Assembly: GCA_014773175.1 (NCBI GenBank)
Contig: VXCM01000468.1
Coordinates: 96,288 to 160,287, forward strand
DNA length: 64,000 nt
Reading direction: 5' to 3'
Source of the DNA: Lucifuga dentata
Lineage: Eukaryota; Chordata; Actinopteri; Ophidiiformes; Bythitidae
In this document: piece by piece, positions 1-53,896 of the stretch
Layout of the letters: each line of letters begins with the position of its first letter
Numbering within the stretch: the stretch's first letter is position 1
Notes under the pieces: model-generated
The model's database searches: none
What the model saw: the letters and a program-made list of their open reading frames with translations, nothing else
What the model was told of the DNA's origin: nothing
Position numbers and translations under genes: made by a program

Positions 1-807
1 GTCCCCACCCCACTCTCCTGCCAGCGTCATGCATTTTGGGCCACAGTGACATTTTGGTTTGACGTGAAAAGAAAGCTTTAAAGGCTGATGACGCTGCTGA
101 GGCCCCACAGGGAGAGCCTGCGCGCGCGTGCGTGTGCGTGTGCGTGTGTGTGTGTGTGGTTGATGGTCTGTGTGTTCGTGCAGCAGGTGTGAACAGGCCA
201 CAGGGAGCTGCAACGTCACTGGTTGTTATTGTGTGACTGGTTGTTATTGTAGAACAACTTGTGTATCTTCACGTCAAACCTCTGTTGTTTCTCTCTGCGC
301 TGCCTCTCGTGCTGCGTTCAGGAGCAACGCGTAAACTGTTTCCACAGACCTGTCCTTCCTTTTATTTTCCCTTCCTTCCTCCCTCCATTCAGTTTTTCTT
401 TTTTTTTCTTCCTTTATCAGCCAAAGAAAACTATTCATTTAAAGGGAAACCACTTGGAAGTGAAAGCAGCTTACATGAGAGGCCCTGAGCAGATTTATGA
501 CAGCTTGTTGACAGAATCATGAAATATGCCTCCATCTCCAACATAAACGCGGCGGCAGAGCCGAATGATGATGTGAAGCATGAATATTTGATGTTTCTCA
601 CTTTTCAAATGAAAAAGCCAGCCAAATTCAACCAATAATGCTTGCAATGTCAGATAATATCAACGCGGCGGTTAGCAGGGAAGGCAAAATAGTTATTAAA
701 TAAGTTGGCTTTTAATACACTTGGGGGGGAGAAACGTGAGATGAATATGTTACTGGGTTTGCTTACAAAGTGTGTTTAATAAAGCGATTTTCTTTTCTGT
801 GTTTCAG

Positions 808-43356
<42,549 letters not shown>

Positions 43357-43900
43357 CCCTGGCGTGTGGTTTCACCCACCGGTTTGGACGCAGTGCCTAC
43401 ATGTGTTATTTGTTCAGGGAAATACACTGAAAAAATGGAAAATGGGGAGATATCATGACAATTTGACCCTTTAACAAGAGGAATAAGCACAATCTTCATC
43501 TTCTGTATCCTCTGCAGAGTGATACTTCCACCATCTAAAGGGAAACTTGGACATTTTACCAGTATTGTGTCTGATGCAGTGACTCAGTTTGATTTAAGCA
43601 TGTGCGTGAATATTTGTGTATATAAAAAAAAGGGAGGTCTGAAAGTGTAGCTCGCAATATGAAATTGTTTTATTTGTATTGATACAGAATATAAGTCAGC
43701 ACATTACATATGCTTGGCCTGTAAATGTATGAATGCAGTTTTAATAACCATCAAATTTTAGTTTCTTGGACACGTTTTAGTAAAAGCAAAAAAAAAAAAA
43801 GGATCAGTTATAACACGACAGAATAATGTGAACAGAAATGGTGTATGTGTTTTCTTGCCTTTCATGACAAATTCAAATAAATTCTGCTGCCCTGAGGAGG
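43357..43900 (+). promoter_or_regulatory. rock2: rock2 3'UTR with poly(A) signal
   Basis: Repeat-free, AT-rich sequence follows the stop. It contains AU-rich stretches and an AATAAA hexamer at 43876-43881, the likely poly(A) signal, with cleavage expected 10-30 bases later. Extent is inferred. Confidence 0.55.
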
Positions 43901-44222
43901 AATAATTCATTTTTAATTAAAAAACATTACAGTATTTGCAGGTATTGCCATATAGTACTAGCATAAATTGAAAATGATGGCACTGATTATATGAAGTTTT
44001 AGAACAAGTGAAAAAGGAATTGTCTAGAAAGCAATCGGGCAAATTCAGTGAAAAGTAAAATTGCAAAAATGATTCCAGAAGGTTGATGATTCTGATTCCA
44101 GAGAGTTGATCATGGAATTGATGCCATGACATAAATAGTATCAAGTCAAATACAATGTCAAAAAAAAAACGCTCTAGAATATTTTGGATTCTGCATTTTG
44201 ACTCATCAAATGTGGTCTGACC

Positions 44223-44470
44223 TTGATCGAAGCCACAATAACACATAAACACAAAATGCTGAAGCTAATAGGAAATATGTTCCACGAGGCTTCTGGAATA
44301 TTGCTGTGTGAATGCATGAGAGAAAAGTCAAACCTTTTGGCAGAAATGAACAATTCTATGTTTGGAGGGCACAACAAAATCAAAACCTCATCCCATCTGT
44401 ACATAGGGGTGAGCGTCATGGTTTGGAGCTGCTTTACCGCCTCAGGGCCTGGAGAGCTTCCAAGTAGTCA
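44223..44470 (+). pseudogene. Degenerate Tc1-like transposase fragment
   Basis: The + frame includes SHLYIGVSVMVWSCFTASGP, resembling the GGGSVMVWGCFAASGPG block around the second catalytic Asp of Tc1-like transposases. Flanking frames are broken and no intact ORF exists. A second stretch of the same kind of sequence is at 45718-46230. Confidence 0.5.
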
Positions 44471-44733
44471 GTACATTTACATGCATGCTATATACTCTGA
44501 TTATTTTATCTGTACTTTGATTAAGGCAATAATCTGAGTAACATGTATAATTAAAAGGATTCTGCGGTACATTGAATGTACATGATGCGTCATCAGATTA
44601 TGAGGAGAGCCTGCCCAGCAAGGAAATGCACACGGAGGCGACTTCCACCAATTATGACGTTTATATGGCTGAATAAATTGCACTACAGTTGCTTATGCCT
44701 GAGTACCTCCAATTTATGCCAATGACAGTATAA

Positions 44734-45628
44734 TTAAAGGACCATACTGGTGGTTTTTCATGTCTAAGTGCAATACATATTACATTATACAGTGTCTGAG
44801 ACCACATTTAAAAATCTGTGATGTTTTCCATGTAAATCTGGAAATAATCAGAAAGTCTGACATCACAAGAAGCTCTCTGGAACATTGTCAAATCATGCTG
44901 GATAACTTGGCTCATCAGGTTTTTCCAAACTTGTGGAGTCCATGCCAGCTGGAGCGCATGCTGTCATTAAAGCAAAAGGGGGGCGTACCAGATACTAAGA
45001 TATTCTGACATTCATGCACAGTTTTGAAAGCTTCAACTTTTCACTAAAATTGTTGTAATTTGCAATGAAAAATCTTGGCTTAAATTTTTAAAACAATGCA
45101 AAGTAGAAGAATTTTTACAGTGGTCTCGCACTTTTGGACTCCACTGTATGTTACTGTTAACAATTTTCCAAAATATAAAACCGTATTTTAGTTTTTGTGT
45201 CATTATGCCAGTCCCTAATCTTTCAAAATCCAATGTTAAGGTGATACACACACCTTAAAATTCAGTGTTTAACCTGCTAAAACTTGTGAGTGATTTTAGA
45301 AGACATGGTTGTTTTAATTTCTTGGTAAAATCCGTCTTCTCCTGGGACTGTATACCCTGGAAGACACACATCGACTTCCGTGCAGCTCCGTTGTTGGATG
45401 GGTTAAAGTTAAATCAACAAAGAACTTTATTGAGGTCATGTTCGCTGTGGTGGATTACTTATCTCGAGCCTCTACAAATTGATTTTTTTAGCGTACTGGA
45501 ATGAACTGAAACCAATGGCAGTCTGGACAGTAGGAAAAACAAAAAATGTATCGTTCCAGCAGTGTGTTTTGGAAAATGGTTGGGTTGTATTTATTGGGCT
45601 CAAACACGTGAAAATGATGCTCTTTTAA
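44734..45628 (-). mobile_element. TTAA inverted-repeat element, subfamily B, split by a Tc1-like element
   Basis: TTAA at 44734 and 45625. The Tc1-like insertion at 44790-45146 separates a short end from the rest. Confidence 0.7.
44790..45146 (+). mobile_element. Short Tc1-like element nested in a TTAA repeat copy
   Basis: Inverted ends begin CAGTG and end CACTG, flanked by TA on both sides (44788 and 45147), as for Tc1/mariner insertions. The right end reads cagtggtctcgcacttttgg, typical of fish Tc1 termini. It splits a subfamily B repeat copy. Non-autonomous or decayed. Confidence 0.6.
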
Positions 45629-45717
45629 AGTGTAAATGTGATATCCGAAAAAAAAAAAATTCTTGTCTAATCTGAGTGTAATCAAAGATTTAACATGCGT
45701 GTTAATGTGTGAAGCAT

Positions 45718-46230
45718 GTTGAGGGATCGTCATAGTTTGGGGCTGAAGAACTTGCAGTCATTGGAAAATGGTATAAAAATTTTTTTTTACAGAATAAGTC
45801 AATTTTAGCCGAGACGTCGCTCCAGTAGAAATGCTGGGGTGTGATCTGAGCTTTTCATGCAAGAAATCCCAGAAATATTGATGAAGAATGACCTCAAATT
45901 CCTTCTCTTTGCAGGTTATTGCTGCTAAAAGTTATTCTACCAGGTATTAAATACAAAACTCATAAGTTTCCCAGCACATACTATGAATGATTATAGAATG
46001 TGTTCAATAAAAACATGAAGAATTGATTGTGTATGCTTAGTTCAGGCAGAAGGTGTTTGTCTGTTACTGTGACTTTGATGAAGCTCTAGCATTGATGAAT
46101 GCAGAAATCCAAAATATTCCAAAAGGTTCATTTACTTTTTCTACAGCTTTTTACAGACACATTATGTGAAAACAGAAATATTACAGGAATACCATCATGA
46201 TTTTTCAAAGCTTGTTGTACCTCTCTGCAT
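45718..46230 (+). mobile_element. Tc1-like element remnant (3' portion)
   Basis: It begins with DNA very like the transposase block at 44400 (agggatcgtcatagtttggg) and continues with sequence resembling Tc1 3' ends (attgctgctaaaagttattc). No terminal repeats seen intact. Confidence 0.4.
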
Positions 46231-46448
46231 TGTATTTCAAGGGACTATCAGAAAATTGCCAGAACAGGTCTATCTATCTCATAAGTGCATGTGGAGTGAG
46301 TGGGCTTGACTGAAATAAATCTTTCAGAACGGCCTAAAGCCAACTGGCACTCGTCATAAATAATGTAATGGTTCATCGTGTTGCCCATCTGCTAAAATCA
46401 TATTTCATACTGCAGGCCTGATCCTTTCTCTATCAGCTCTGTGACTGG

Positions 46449-46583
46449 ATGTTCTATTTAAGCTGCTGCAAAACCGGCTGTACCAGACATCATGACCCGA
46501 GGTGGCAACGGGACGCACTTAACATTATCCTCTTCCTCCTCTTCGTCATCATCACTGGAAGCGTTCCACCTGGAAGTATGTAG
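46449..46583 (+). CDS. Unrecognised 44-residue reading frame with one hydrophobic segment
   Basis: MFYLSCCKTGCTRHHDPRWQ, then RDALNIILFLLFVIITGSVP and PGSM. The stretch ALNIILFLLFVIITG could span a membrane. The end overlaps a good donor (GAA|GTATGT at 46576), so it may be a first coding exon rather than a full micropeptide. I recognise no family. It lies 2 kb upstream of the lrg1 pair in otherwise repeat-derived DNA. It may be chance. Confidence 0.2.
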   Translation: MFYLSCCKTGCTRHHDPRWQRDALNIILFLLFVIITGSVPPGSM

Positions 46584-46699
46584 CCCACAGTTTGTGTACT
46601 CTCAGATTTATGTGCAAATGTGCAAGTGTATGTGCAAGTATGTTTCAAATAAAGTTTAATAAAGTTCTGAAAAGTCAGCCCAAGGGACCACAAAGCAGA

Positions 46700-47145
46700 T
46701 AAAGAGGATTATGAAATCCTGAGCAGCCTGGAGTGAATGTAACAGGATCAGACTGGAGAGGAGGAGTGTTATTTTAGAGCCGAGACGCTGCTGAGAAAGT
46801 TGCTGTTGAGGCTGGATGTTATTTCTTTGTGCACATTTTGACAGTTAGCTAATTATGCTTATACTTATTCCATTTTATGAAACCCCCAAAGTCCTAAGTT
46901 TTATCTTGTGCGCACGAGATAACACTTTGTTCGTACAAAATATAACCACTTTTATCACAAGGTAATATGGCACAAAGGATAAAACAAAATGTAATCTTTT
47001 TTTATGATATGTTTATTAATTTTTCCAAAAGAAAGTACAAAAAGTACTGACATAACCAAACTGTTTTTTACTTCAAAGGATATATACAATATTCATATGC
47101 ATTGGGTAAATTGGGTAATCAAGTCAGAGGAAAAGAAGAGAGAGA

Positions 47146-47183
<38 letters not shown>

Positions 47184-47976
47184 TAAAGTGAAAAAATGGA
47201 GTAGATAAATACATTAAAGGCTGATGTTAAATAAAAGGAAGAAATGCAAAAAAAAAAAAAAAAANAAAAAAAAAAAAAAAACAATCTTGTGAAACTTTAG
47301 GGCAATTAGACATTCACCTTTTAAAACCTCAAAGTATTTGCATATAGTTTTTGCATCTAAAGCAAAGCATTTTGATGTTTTTTTAAATTTTTTATTTATT
47401 TTTTGCTATGCTAGTCATGCTAATTAGCTTGTTAAAGCAAGATCAGGATTGCGTTCGGTTCTACTAAACGTTTGCTTCACGATAGTGTCTTCGGGAGTGT
47501 GTCTGTGTTTCCCAGTTCAATATTTTGTTAATACACATTAAGTGTGTGTTTCCAAGGAGGGGGGTGGAAGGATCCCCAAAATGGCTGGATGCCAAGTGAA
47601 GTTCAGTTCCAAATTAAGTGAAGGAAAGGCACTGATATCCTCCCTCGTTCACTCCTTTTTCTTGTCCTCTAGCAAGGGTACAAAATGCATCCAACATGAA
47701 GTTGTATCCCACCGTTCACTGCAACAGGAGGTCTGTTTCCTCAGTGCTGTGGTGCTATGGCGAAGAAAACCTCCAAGTAACATTGATATTCAGCAGGCTG
47801 CCGAAAAGGCCTGGAGATGGCTTTGGCTGGGTCGCCTGGGAGAGCATGTATGATTATGAAAGACCCAAAACACCCTAGGATCCCAGGAACATCACTGATG
47901 ATGTGTTCAAGAGCATCTAGAGACATATGGACACAGAGTATTCTGTTCAGTCCCCTTATGAACCCTCAAAGTACTG

Positions 47977-48007
<31 letters not shown>

Positions 48008-48123
48008 TTTGCATCAATGTCTAAGCATCACGATGAATTTACTAGTTACACTAGTTAGCTTTTCCATTTTTGATTTAATTTCCAATACTGACCTTACTTT
48101 GAAATTGCCAAATAAAATTGAAG

Positions 48124-48154
<31 letters not shown>

Positions 48155-48440
48155 CCTCCCCTNAAAAAAAAAAAAAAAAATCCAAAGTAAAGAATAATTT
48201 GTGGATAACTTTTCACTCAGTGGCAAACAATCAAATATTCATAAATTTTAAAGCTCCAAATCTTCCAGATGCAAAGCCCTCGACAACATCTATCAGAATT
48301 AAAGATTTTATTTGAAGAACCGCATTATTTATTCAACAAACCAACAGAAGTGGGTTGCCGGGTTTGTACTTTTCCTGCAGTTTAGAGTCATACAGGCTGT
48401 TGCAACTGTCTGTCCTTGACAAATGATTGTATAGTGACGA
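46700..48440. other. Intergenic stretch without a supported gene
   Basis: AT-rich, with the TAA tract, T and A runs and a CT run with breaks at 47265 and 48163. The + frame at 47542-47853 (103 codons) shows no recognisable domain and ordinary composition; I do not call it. Confidence 0.6.
47146..47181 (+). repeat. TAA microsatellite
   Basis: About 12 TAA units in the intergenic region, followed by an A run with an N at 47265. Confidence 0.8.
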
Positions 48441-48443
48441 TGC

Positions 48444-48565
48444 TTGTTTGCTCAATAAGTAATGATTATAACGAGGAAATCTGCTCCCCGAATGACTCAG
48501 GGTTTTGCAAGCAGTGGGGAATCTGATATAGCAGCAGTTAGTCTGATTTTCACCTCTAAACAACA
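48444..48565 (+). promoter_or_regulatory. Proximal promoter and 5'UTR exon of first lrg1-like gene
   Basis: TTGTTTGCT (48444-48452), a forkhead-type site, and an HNF1-like AT-rich half-site cluster just after it lie upstream of a 5'UTR exon ending at 48565, where GTAAGT opens a 104-base intron (48566-48669, acceptor cttttag). LRG1 is liver-secreted in mammals, so liver-factor motifs are plausible. The transcription start is not visible. Confidence 0.4.
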
Positions 48566-48671
48566 GTAAGTTTCATTTTAATTGTGTTACTTTTTTTGTT
48601 TTTCATGTGACCAAAGTTTTTCTGCTATCTTTGTCTTATTTCTCATTGTCCTGTCTTTCTGTCTTTTAGTA

Positions 48672-49667
48672 ATGAACTTCTGCTGCACCTTTGCTCTCCT
48701 GTGGTTCGCTTCTTTTTGTTATGGCTCTCTGTCTTGCCCAGTGCTTTGTAAATGCTACCCCAGAAGGGCTGAGGTGGTGTGTGAGGGTTCCCTGACAGAG
48801 TTCCCCTCTGAAGATCTCCCTAAGAACACCACCATGCTGACGATCCAGTTCACCAACATCACCTCCATCTCTGAGCACCACCTTAATGCCACGCCCCTGC
48901 TGGAAGGGCTCCACCTGTACAGCAACAGCCTGCGTAGCCTTTCTTCTCACTTTCTCAGGGGTGCGCCTCGTCTCAACACTTTGGATCTCACCGGAAACAA
49001 ACTGGCTCACCTGCCTGCGGATGTCTTCAGCCACATGAAGCTCCGGGTCCTGGTGCTGAAGAATAATCTGATGGGAAAAGCTGATGCTGAGTGGTTTCCT
49101 GATAATAGCAGCCTTACCTGGTTGGATTTGTCTGGAAACCGTTTGACATCGGTCCCAGCAGCTCTGCTTCAGAAACTGCCCCACCTGGAAAATCTGGACC
49201 TTTCCCACAACCATCTGGAGAAGATTCCCTCAGATTCTCTGACTAAGCTGACCATGCTCGAGAGGCTTGACCTGCAGGACAACAAGCTAAAAAGCCTGGA
49301 TGCGTCTGCATTTCAGAACACCCAGGACCTCAACTACTTGTTCCTGTCTCAGAATCAGATCGAGACGCTCCCCCAGAACCTTTTCAACGAGCTCAGTCAG
49401 CTCAAACACCTGAGTCTGGACAACAACCAGATGAGTCGCGTCCCTCCAGGTTTGCTGGATCAGTTGTCCTCTTTGGAGGAGGAGGGGCTGGACTTGTCAT
49501 CAAACCCCTGGCTGTGTGATGGGAAGCTGGAGTACCTGTGGCGATGGCTGCAGAAGAACAAGGAGAAGGTCTTCCTGCCAGAGAGCCTCGTGTGCGCCGG
49601 ACCTCAGCCTCTGGTGGGGCGCTCAGTAATGTCGCTGACAGAAAGCGAACTCAACCTTAAGTCTTAA
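48672..49667 (+). CDS. lrg1: Leucine-rich alpha-2-glycoprotein-like secreted LRR protein (first tandem copy)
   Basis: 331 residues. I start at the ATG two bases after the 5'UTR intron acceptor, not at an in-frame Met 90 bases upstream that lies inside the intron. Residues 1-21 (MNFCCTFALLWFASFCYGSL) are a signal peptide. A cysteine N-cap (CPVLCKC) follows, then about nine 24-residue repeats of the LxxLDLSxNxLxxLP type and a C-terminal cap with NPWLCDGKLEYLWRWLQKNK and CAGPQPLVGRSVMSL. The cap matches LRG1 (NPWICD...RWLQ...CAGPE) better than carboxypeptidase N subunit 2. Likely N-glycosylation sites: NTT, NIT, NAT, NSS. No membrane anchor, so expect a secreted plasma protein. In mammals LRG1 is an acute-phase protein that modulates TGF-beta signalling; that role in fish is inference. 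Confidence 0.88.
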   Translation: MNFCCTFALLWFASFCYGSLSCPVLCKCYPRRAEVVCEGSLTEFPSEDLPKNTTMLTIQFTNITSISEHHLNATPLLEGLHLYSNSLRSLSSHFLRGAPRLNTLDLTGNKLAHLPADVFSHMKLRVLVLKNNLMGKADAEWFPDNSSLTWLDLSGNRLTSVPAALLQKLPHLENLDLSHNHLEKIPSDSLTKLTMLERLDLQDNKLKSLDASAFQNTQDLNYLFLSQNQIETLPQNLFNELSQLKHLSLDNNQMSRVPPGLLDQLSSLEEEGLDLSSNPWLCDGKLEYLWRWLQKNKEKVFLPESLVCAGPQPLVGRSVMSLTESELNLKS

Positions 49668-49785
49668 CTCTTTCCATCACGATGTTATTGGTATGGTTAT
49701 GAAGCCTGTTCAGCCTGTATTCACCATCTAAACACCAACCTTTGAAACTTTCTCTTTCTTCAGAATGTTAAAAAAAAAGGCTCCA

Positions 49786-49791
49786 ATTAAA
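49786..49791 (+). terminator. Poly(A) signal of first lrg1-like gene
   Basis: ATTAAA hexamer 119 bases after the stop codon, the only good variant signal close downstream. Confidence 0.45.
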
Positions 49792-50094
49792 TGACTTAAG
49801 TAAAGCTTTCAAGAATTTTTGACTTTCTTGATGCTGTTATTATTGGGGAGGAAATGTAGAGTGGGATTCATAAAACACAGAGCCAGGCTTAACGTGTTAA
49901 TAACGATAAATATCATCACGCAACCATGTTCCTTCATTCATAAACACCGAGCATCTCTTAGCATTTGTCTTGAGTCTTTCCTTATTTACATGTCAGGAAA
50001 GTGATTCATAAAACAAGCTGTCACATAAAAGTTCAGATCTGGTGGTCTGGTGGTAAATTTCAGCAATATGAAATCTGGGTGACATTTAAAACTA

Positions 50095-50541
50095 AATGCG
50101 ATAAATTTTAGATTGTTTTTCCTACCTTCCAGGCTACCATTAGTTTCAGTTCATTCCAGTATGCTATTAAAATCAACGTGGAGAGACTGGAAACATGCTT
50201 CAGATAAGTAATCATCACAGCAAACATAACATCTACTACATTTTTTTGTTGATGTTACTTAATTTAACTGATCCGACACTGAGCTACATGGAAAAAAAAT
50301 GTATGTCTCTGCCAGGGAATACAGTCCCAGGAGAAGACGGCTTTACAGTTGTGATAAGTGTCAGCAGGTGAATTGTGTGTTACTTAAATATTTGACTTTA
50401 AAATCTTAGCAGATTTGGCAAAATAACATGAAAATAATTAAAATACGATTTTATTATTTGGGAAAAGGTTGTTAGCACGTAATGTATGAGGGTAGCATTT
50501 ATTAAGCTCAAACATGCAAACTCATCAGTATAGTCCTTTAA
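50095..50541 (+). mobile_element. TTAA inverted-repeat element, subfamily B, left end lost
   Basis: Starts at taaattttagattg; right TTAA at 50538. It lies between the two lrg1-like genes, about 160 bases upstream of the second promoter. Confidence 0.7.
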
Positions 50542-50567
50542 ATACAGAAGCAGTTGGGGTTTTGGTT

Positions 50568-50604
<37 letters not shown>

Positions 50605-50700
50605 ATGCAGGTTTGAAAACAGAAACAGAAAACAAACAAAAAGATTTGTGTGGTAACATCACTCAGTCACCCATAATCGCTGACTGATTGATGAACTGTT

Positions 50701-50825
50701 TTGTTTGCTTAGTTTGTTGATCTCTTACGACATTTCCTCCCCCTCACTGCTGAAAAATAAGGGACAGTGTTACATAAAAGCAAATCCACGATCAAAACCA
50801 GAGGGAATTCTGCTCTGCTCTTCAG
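50701..50825 (+). promoter_or_regulatory. Proximal promoter and 5'UTR exon of second lrg1-like gene
   Basis: The same TTGTTTGCT motif (50701-50709) lies 117 bases before the 5'UTR donor (114 in the first copy). A TATA-like CATAAAA occurs at 50773, and a short 5'UTR exon ends at 50825 (GTAAGA). The intron is 50826-50932 (107 bases). Confidence 0.45.
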
Positions 50826-50942
50826 GTAAGATGATGCATTTATGTTCATTTGTACTTACATAATCATTTATTTTATACCCTATACTAGTTTATGTGTTAC
50901 ATAATTGGCTCTGATCTGTTTTCTCTGCGCAGTGGTTTAAGA

Positions 50943-51962
50943 ATGAAGTTCTGGCTGCTCCTGGTTCTCACTGTGCTCGCTGAAAGCCGATATCAGAACA
51001 GAGCTACGCTTTCCTGCCCGAATCTGTGCTCCTGTTCTGTCTCGGCTTCAGGTGCAGAGGTGGTTTGCAGTGAGACTTCTCTGACACATTTCCCTGTAGA
51101 TGGTTTATCTCCCAACATAACCCGACTCTCCATCCAGTCCAGTAACCTCAGTGTGATTGAAAGTAGTCATTTGAGTGCCGTTCCCCTGTTAACCAACCTC
51201 CAGCTTTACCACAACAACCTGCACAGCCTTCCTTCAGATCTGCTGAGGGACATTCCTCATCTAAACACGTTGGATCTCACAGGAAATCAGCTGGTCCGTC
51301 TGCCTCCGAATGTCTTCGGCCACGCCTTGCTCCGTAGTTTGGTGCTGAAGGATAATCGGATTGAAAAAGTGGATGCTGAGTGGTTTCCTGGTAACAGCAG
51401 CCTGACCTGGTTGGATTTATCTGGAAATCATTTAACTGGCGTCTCTGCGGCTCTCCTTCAGAAGCTGCCACATCTGGAGAATCTCGACTTGAGTGACAAT
51501 GATCTTCGAGAACTGCAACCGGACGCGCTTCAGCACCTTCAATGTTTAGAGACATTAAACCTCGCTGGTAACAAATTAATCTCCCTGAAACCCACAACCT
51601 TCAGCCACACCTATAAACTATCCCAACTATTTCTGCAGGAGAATCAGTTACGAGAGCTGCCAGGGAGCCTCCTGCAGGGTCTTCAACACCTTCAACTTCT
51701 GCTGCTCAATCAAAATCAGCTGCAGAGTCTCCCCTCAGGTCTGCTGGACAAGAGAAAACCCTCATTTCAGGTGATCTTAACCGGGAACCCCTGGGTTTGT
51801 GATGAAAAGATGGAGTATTTATGGAAGTGGCTCAGCGTCCATCCCGCGAATATCATCTTCCTGGAGGAGGTGACGTGTGTCCAGCCTGAAGCTTTGAAAG
51901 GTCGACGAGTCGCCTCTTTAACTGATACTGAGCTCGGTCTTACAAGATCAGCTTCAGAATGA
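50943..51962 (+). CDS. lrg1: Leucine-rich alpha-2-glycoprotein-like secreted LRR protein (second tandem copy)
   Basis: 339 residues from the first ATG after the 5'UTR intron (acceptor gcgcag). Signal peptide MKFWLLLVLTVLAES, N-terminal cap CPNLCSCSV, about nine LRRs and a C-terminal cap with NPWVCDEKMEYLWKWLSVHP. It shares the long identical core AEWFP-NSSLTWLDLSGN and AALLQKLPHLENLDLS with the copy 1.3 kb upstream, so this is a tandem duplication, well diverged elsewhere. Glycosylation sites NIT, NLS, NSS. Same single-coding-exon layout and strand. No transmembrane segment or GPI signal. Confidence 0.88.
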   Translation: MKFWLLLVLTVLAESRYQNRATLSCPNLCSCSVSASGAEVVCSETSLTHFPVDGLSPNITRLSIQSSNLSVIESSHLSAVPLLTNLQLYHNNLHSLPSDLLRDIPHLNTLDLTGNQLVRLPPNVFGHALLRSLVLKDNRIEKVDAEWFPGNSSLTWLDLSGNHLTGVSAALLQKLPHLENLDLSDNDLRELQPDALQHLQCLETLNLAGNKLISLKPTTFSHTYKLSQLFLQENQLRELPGSLLQGLQHLQLLLLNQNQLQSLPSGLLDKRKPSFQVILTGNPWVCDEKMEYLWKWLSVHPANIIFLEEVTCVQPEALKGRRVASLTDTELGLTRSASE

Positions 51963-52050
51963 GTAAAGAGGAGGCGGTAAGAAGAGATGTGGATATTTAG
52001 ATGTGTTGTTTGTATTGCTTTAAAAATCGCAATGTACTTCAAATCCTGAC

Positions 52051-52056
52051 ATTAAA
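52051..52056 (+). terminator. Poly(A) signal of second lrg1-like gene
   Basis: ATTAAA 88 bases after the stop, followed by a GT-rich stretch (gtgaaaatgtgttctcttgt) typical of a downstream element. Confidence 0.5.
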
Positions 52057-52499
52057 TTTTGTGAAAATGTGTTCTCTTGTTCTCTCAAATGTCTTCATTT
52101 CTCATTCTCTCCTGTCTGGACGTCGTCCAGCCCACCGAGTGGCATAAGACACTTAATAAAATGAGCTGAACAGACTGCAGCTCATTTCAGTTCAAATACA
52201 CAGCAGATCCCAGCCAAAGATGCTTTATGAATAGTTAATCTTGTCAAATTTGTCTGACTATATTGATTTTCAACCTAGTCTGTCACACGTCTAAAGATAA
52301 ATCACCCTCGTCCAAAATATGGATAAAATGGAGATTTAATCATGCAGAAATGTTCAAAATGATTGATGATGTTTTTAGAAATAAGGTGCTTTGCTCAGGA
52401 CAACATATTGATCCACTTCTACTTTCCCTGCGGCAGCACTGTTGCGCACACTAAGTGAAAACAATTCACTCATTCACTTACTCACTCATTTGCTAGACT

Positions 52500-52665
52500 T
52501 GTACTTTGTGGGTTTGCCCGACCAGGTGTGTTGAAGGTACATATCGATGCAAACTTGTTCCAGAAGTTAAGGAACAATCAAAACTGAAGCTTTCAGGGCA
52601 GTTCAGGATCGATAGATTTGTCTTCCTGGATACATTTCGATAGACAACAACTTCAAATTCCGCAG
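52500..52665 (-). repeat. Family-2 repeat fragment
   Basis: Inverse of the tccagtaagacaaac...tgattggtcc...gtgtctaacc block. A smaller inverse piece is at 19605-19680. Confidence 0.55.
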
Positions 52666-52669
52666 CAAT

Positions 52670-53846
52670 TGGTACATTTACACGCACATTAAAATCTGAA
52701 TTATACTCTGATTAACAGAGAAAAACGTTTGCTTCAGTGGGAAACCTTTTGGATTCATACTTTACAAACTGAAAATCCAAAAGATCTGAATGAGGATTTG
52801 TCATTATTGTGTTGTTGTTTTTTTATAACTTGCCCCTGAAGGCCACATGTCTATTATTCATAAGAATATTCCGACTTCTATTTGTCAATTATGACATTTG
52901 TATGCCTCATCAAATTTGAGCTTTTTTAGGTACTATATTTTTTTTCCTTGTTTTTCATGTATTTTATTATGCTCAATTTATCTATATTTGTCTATAACTG
53001 ATTTATTTTGAGATCAGATTGTTGATGTTTCACTTAATTGATTTATGAATGCCAAGGCTGATTGGCGGTTTTTCACCTGCGTTCTTTGTTTTGGTTACGT
53101 TGAGGACGGCTTAATAGCTGAAACATGTTCATTTTTGCCTGCAAAAGGAACATAATAAAAAGGTTTTGAGCTGTGAGCCTTCTGTCTGCTGGTCTTGGTT
53201 TCAATTTTGAACTATTGCATTTCGTTTGGATGCTGAGTCCTTTTTCTTGTTGCGTATACATTGAAGTTGTGCAGGCTTTCCTGTTCAGCACTGTGTGTAT
53301 TTCTACAGACACCAGCTTCAAATTTTGCATCAGTACATTTACAAGCATATTAAAACTTTGATTATACTCTGATTAAGGCAAAAACAAACAAACAAACAAA
53401 CAAACAAACATTTTTTTTCAGTGGTCATGTAAAACATAATTTGATTGAAATTGGTGTAAAGCGGAGTGAGCTTCCAAGTAACAGATCTAGATGATATGAT
53501 TGTAAATCTCTATTCAGGCATGAAAAGGTTGTTATGGGAGTCAGCTATTTGTGCTTCTGCATGCATTTCCTCACCTGATCCTCAGATTACGCAACATACT
53601 GTATTGTATTGTGTTGTACAGTATATTCAGCAAACCACAGAATCCTACTATTTCTGTCCGTGTGCATGTCTAAACTCACATTACTGCCTTAATCAAAGTA
53701 CAGACAAATAATCTGACCCGAATATTCAACACATTCTCTCTCTAGTCCATATTCCACTATGAAATTGAAAGAAAAATAACAAAAAAAGCAGAACGTGTCC
53801 CATCATCAGCGGTGGCAGAAAACAGCAGAAAATTCAAAAGGTTTGT

Positions 53847-53896
<50 letters not shown>

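Noticed and set aside
47542..47853. 103-codon + frame
   Set aside because: No domain, ordinary codon use and no splice context.
48582..48671. Upstream extension of the first lrg1-like protein by 30 residues
   Set aside because: The extension lies within a GT-AG 5'UTR intron, and the downstream Met gives a good signal peptide as in the second copy.
48666..49214. Antisense 182-codon frame in the first lrg1-like CDS
   Set aside because: Shadow of the LRR coding sequence; no recognisable protein.
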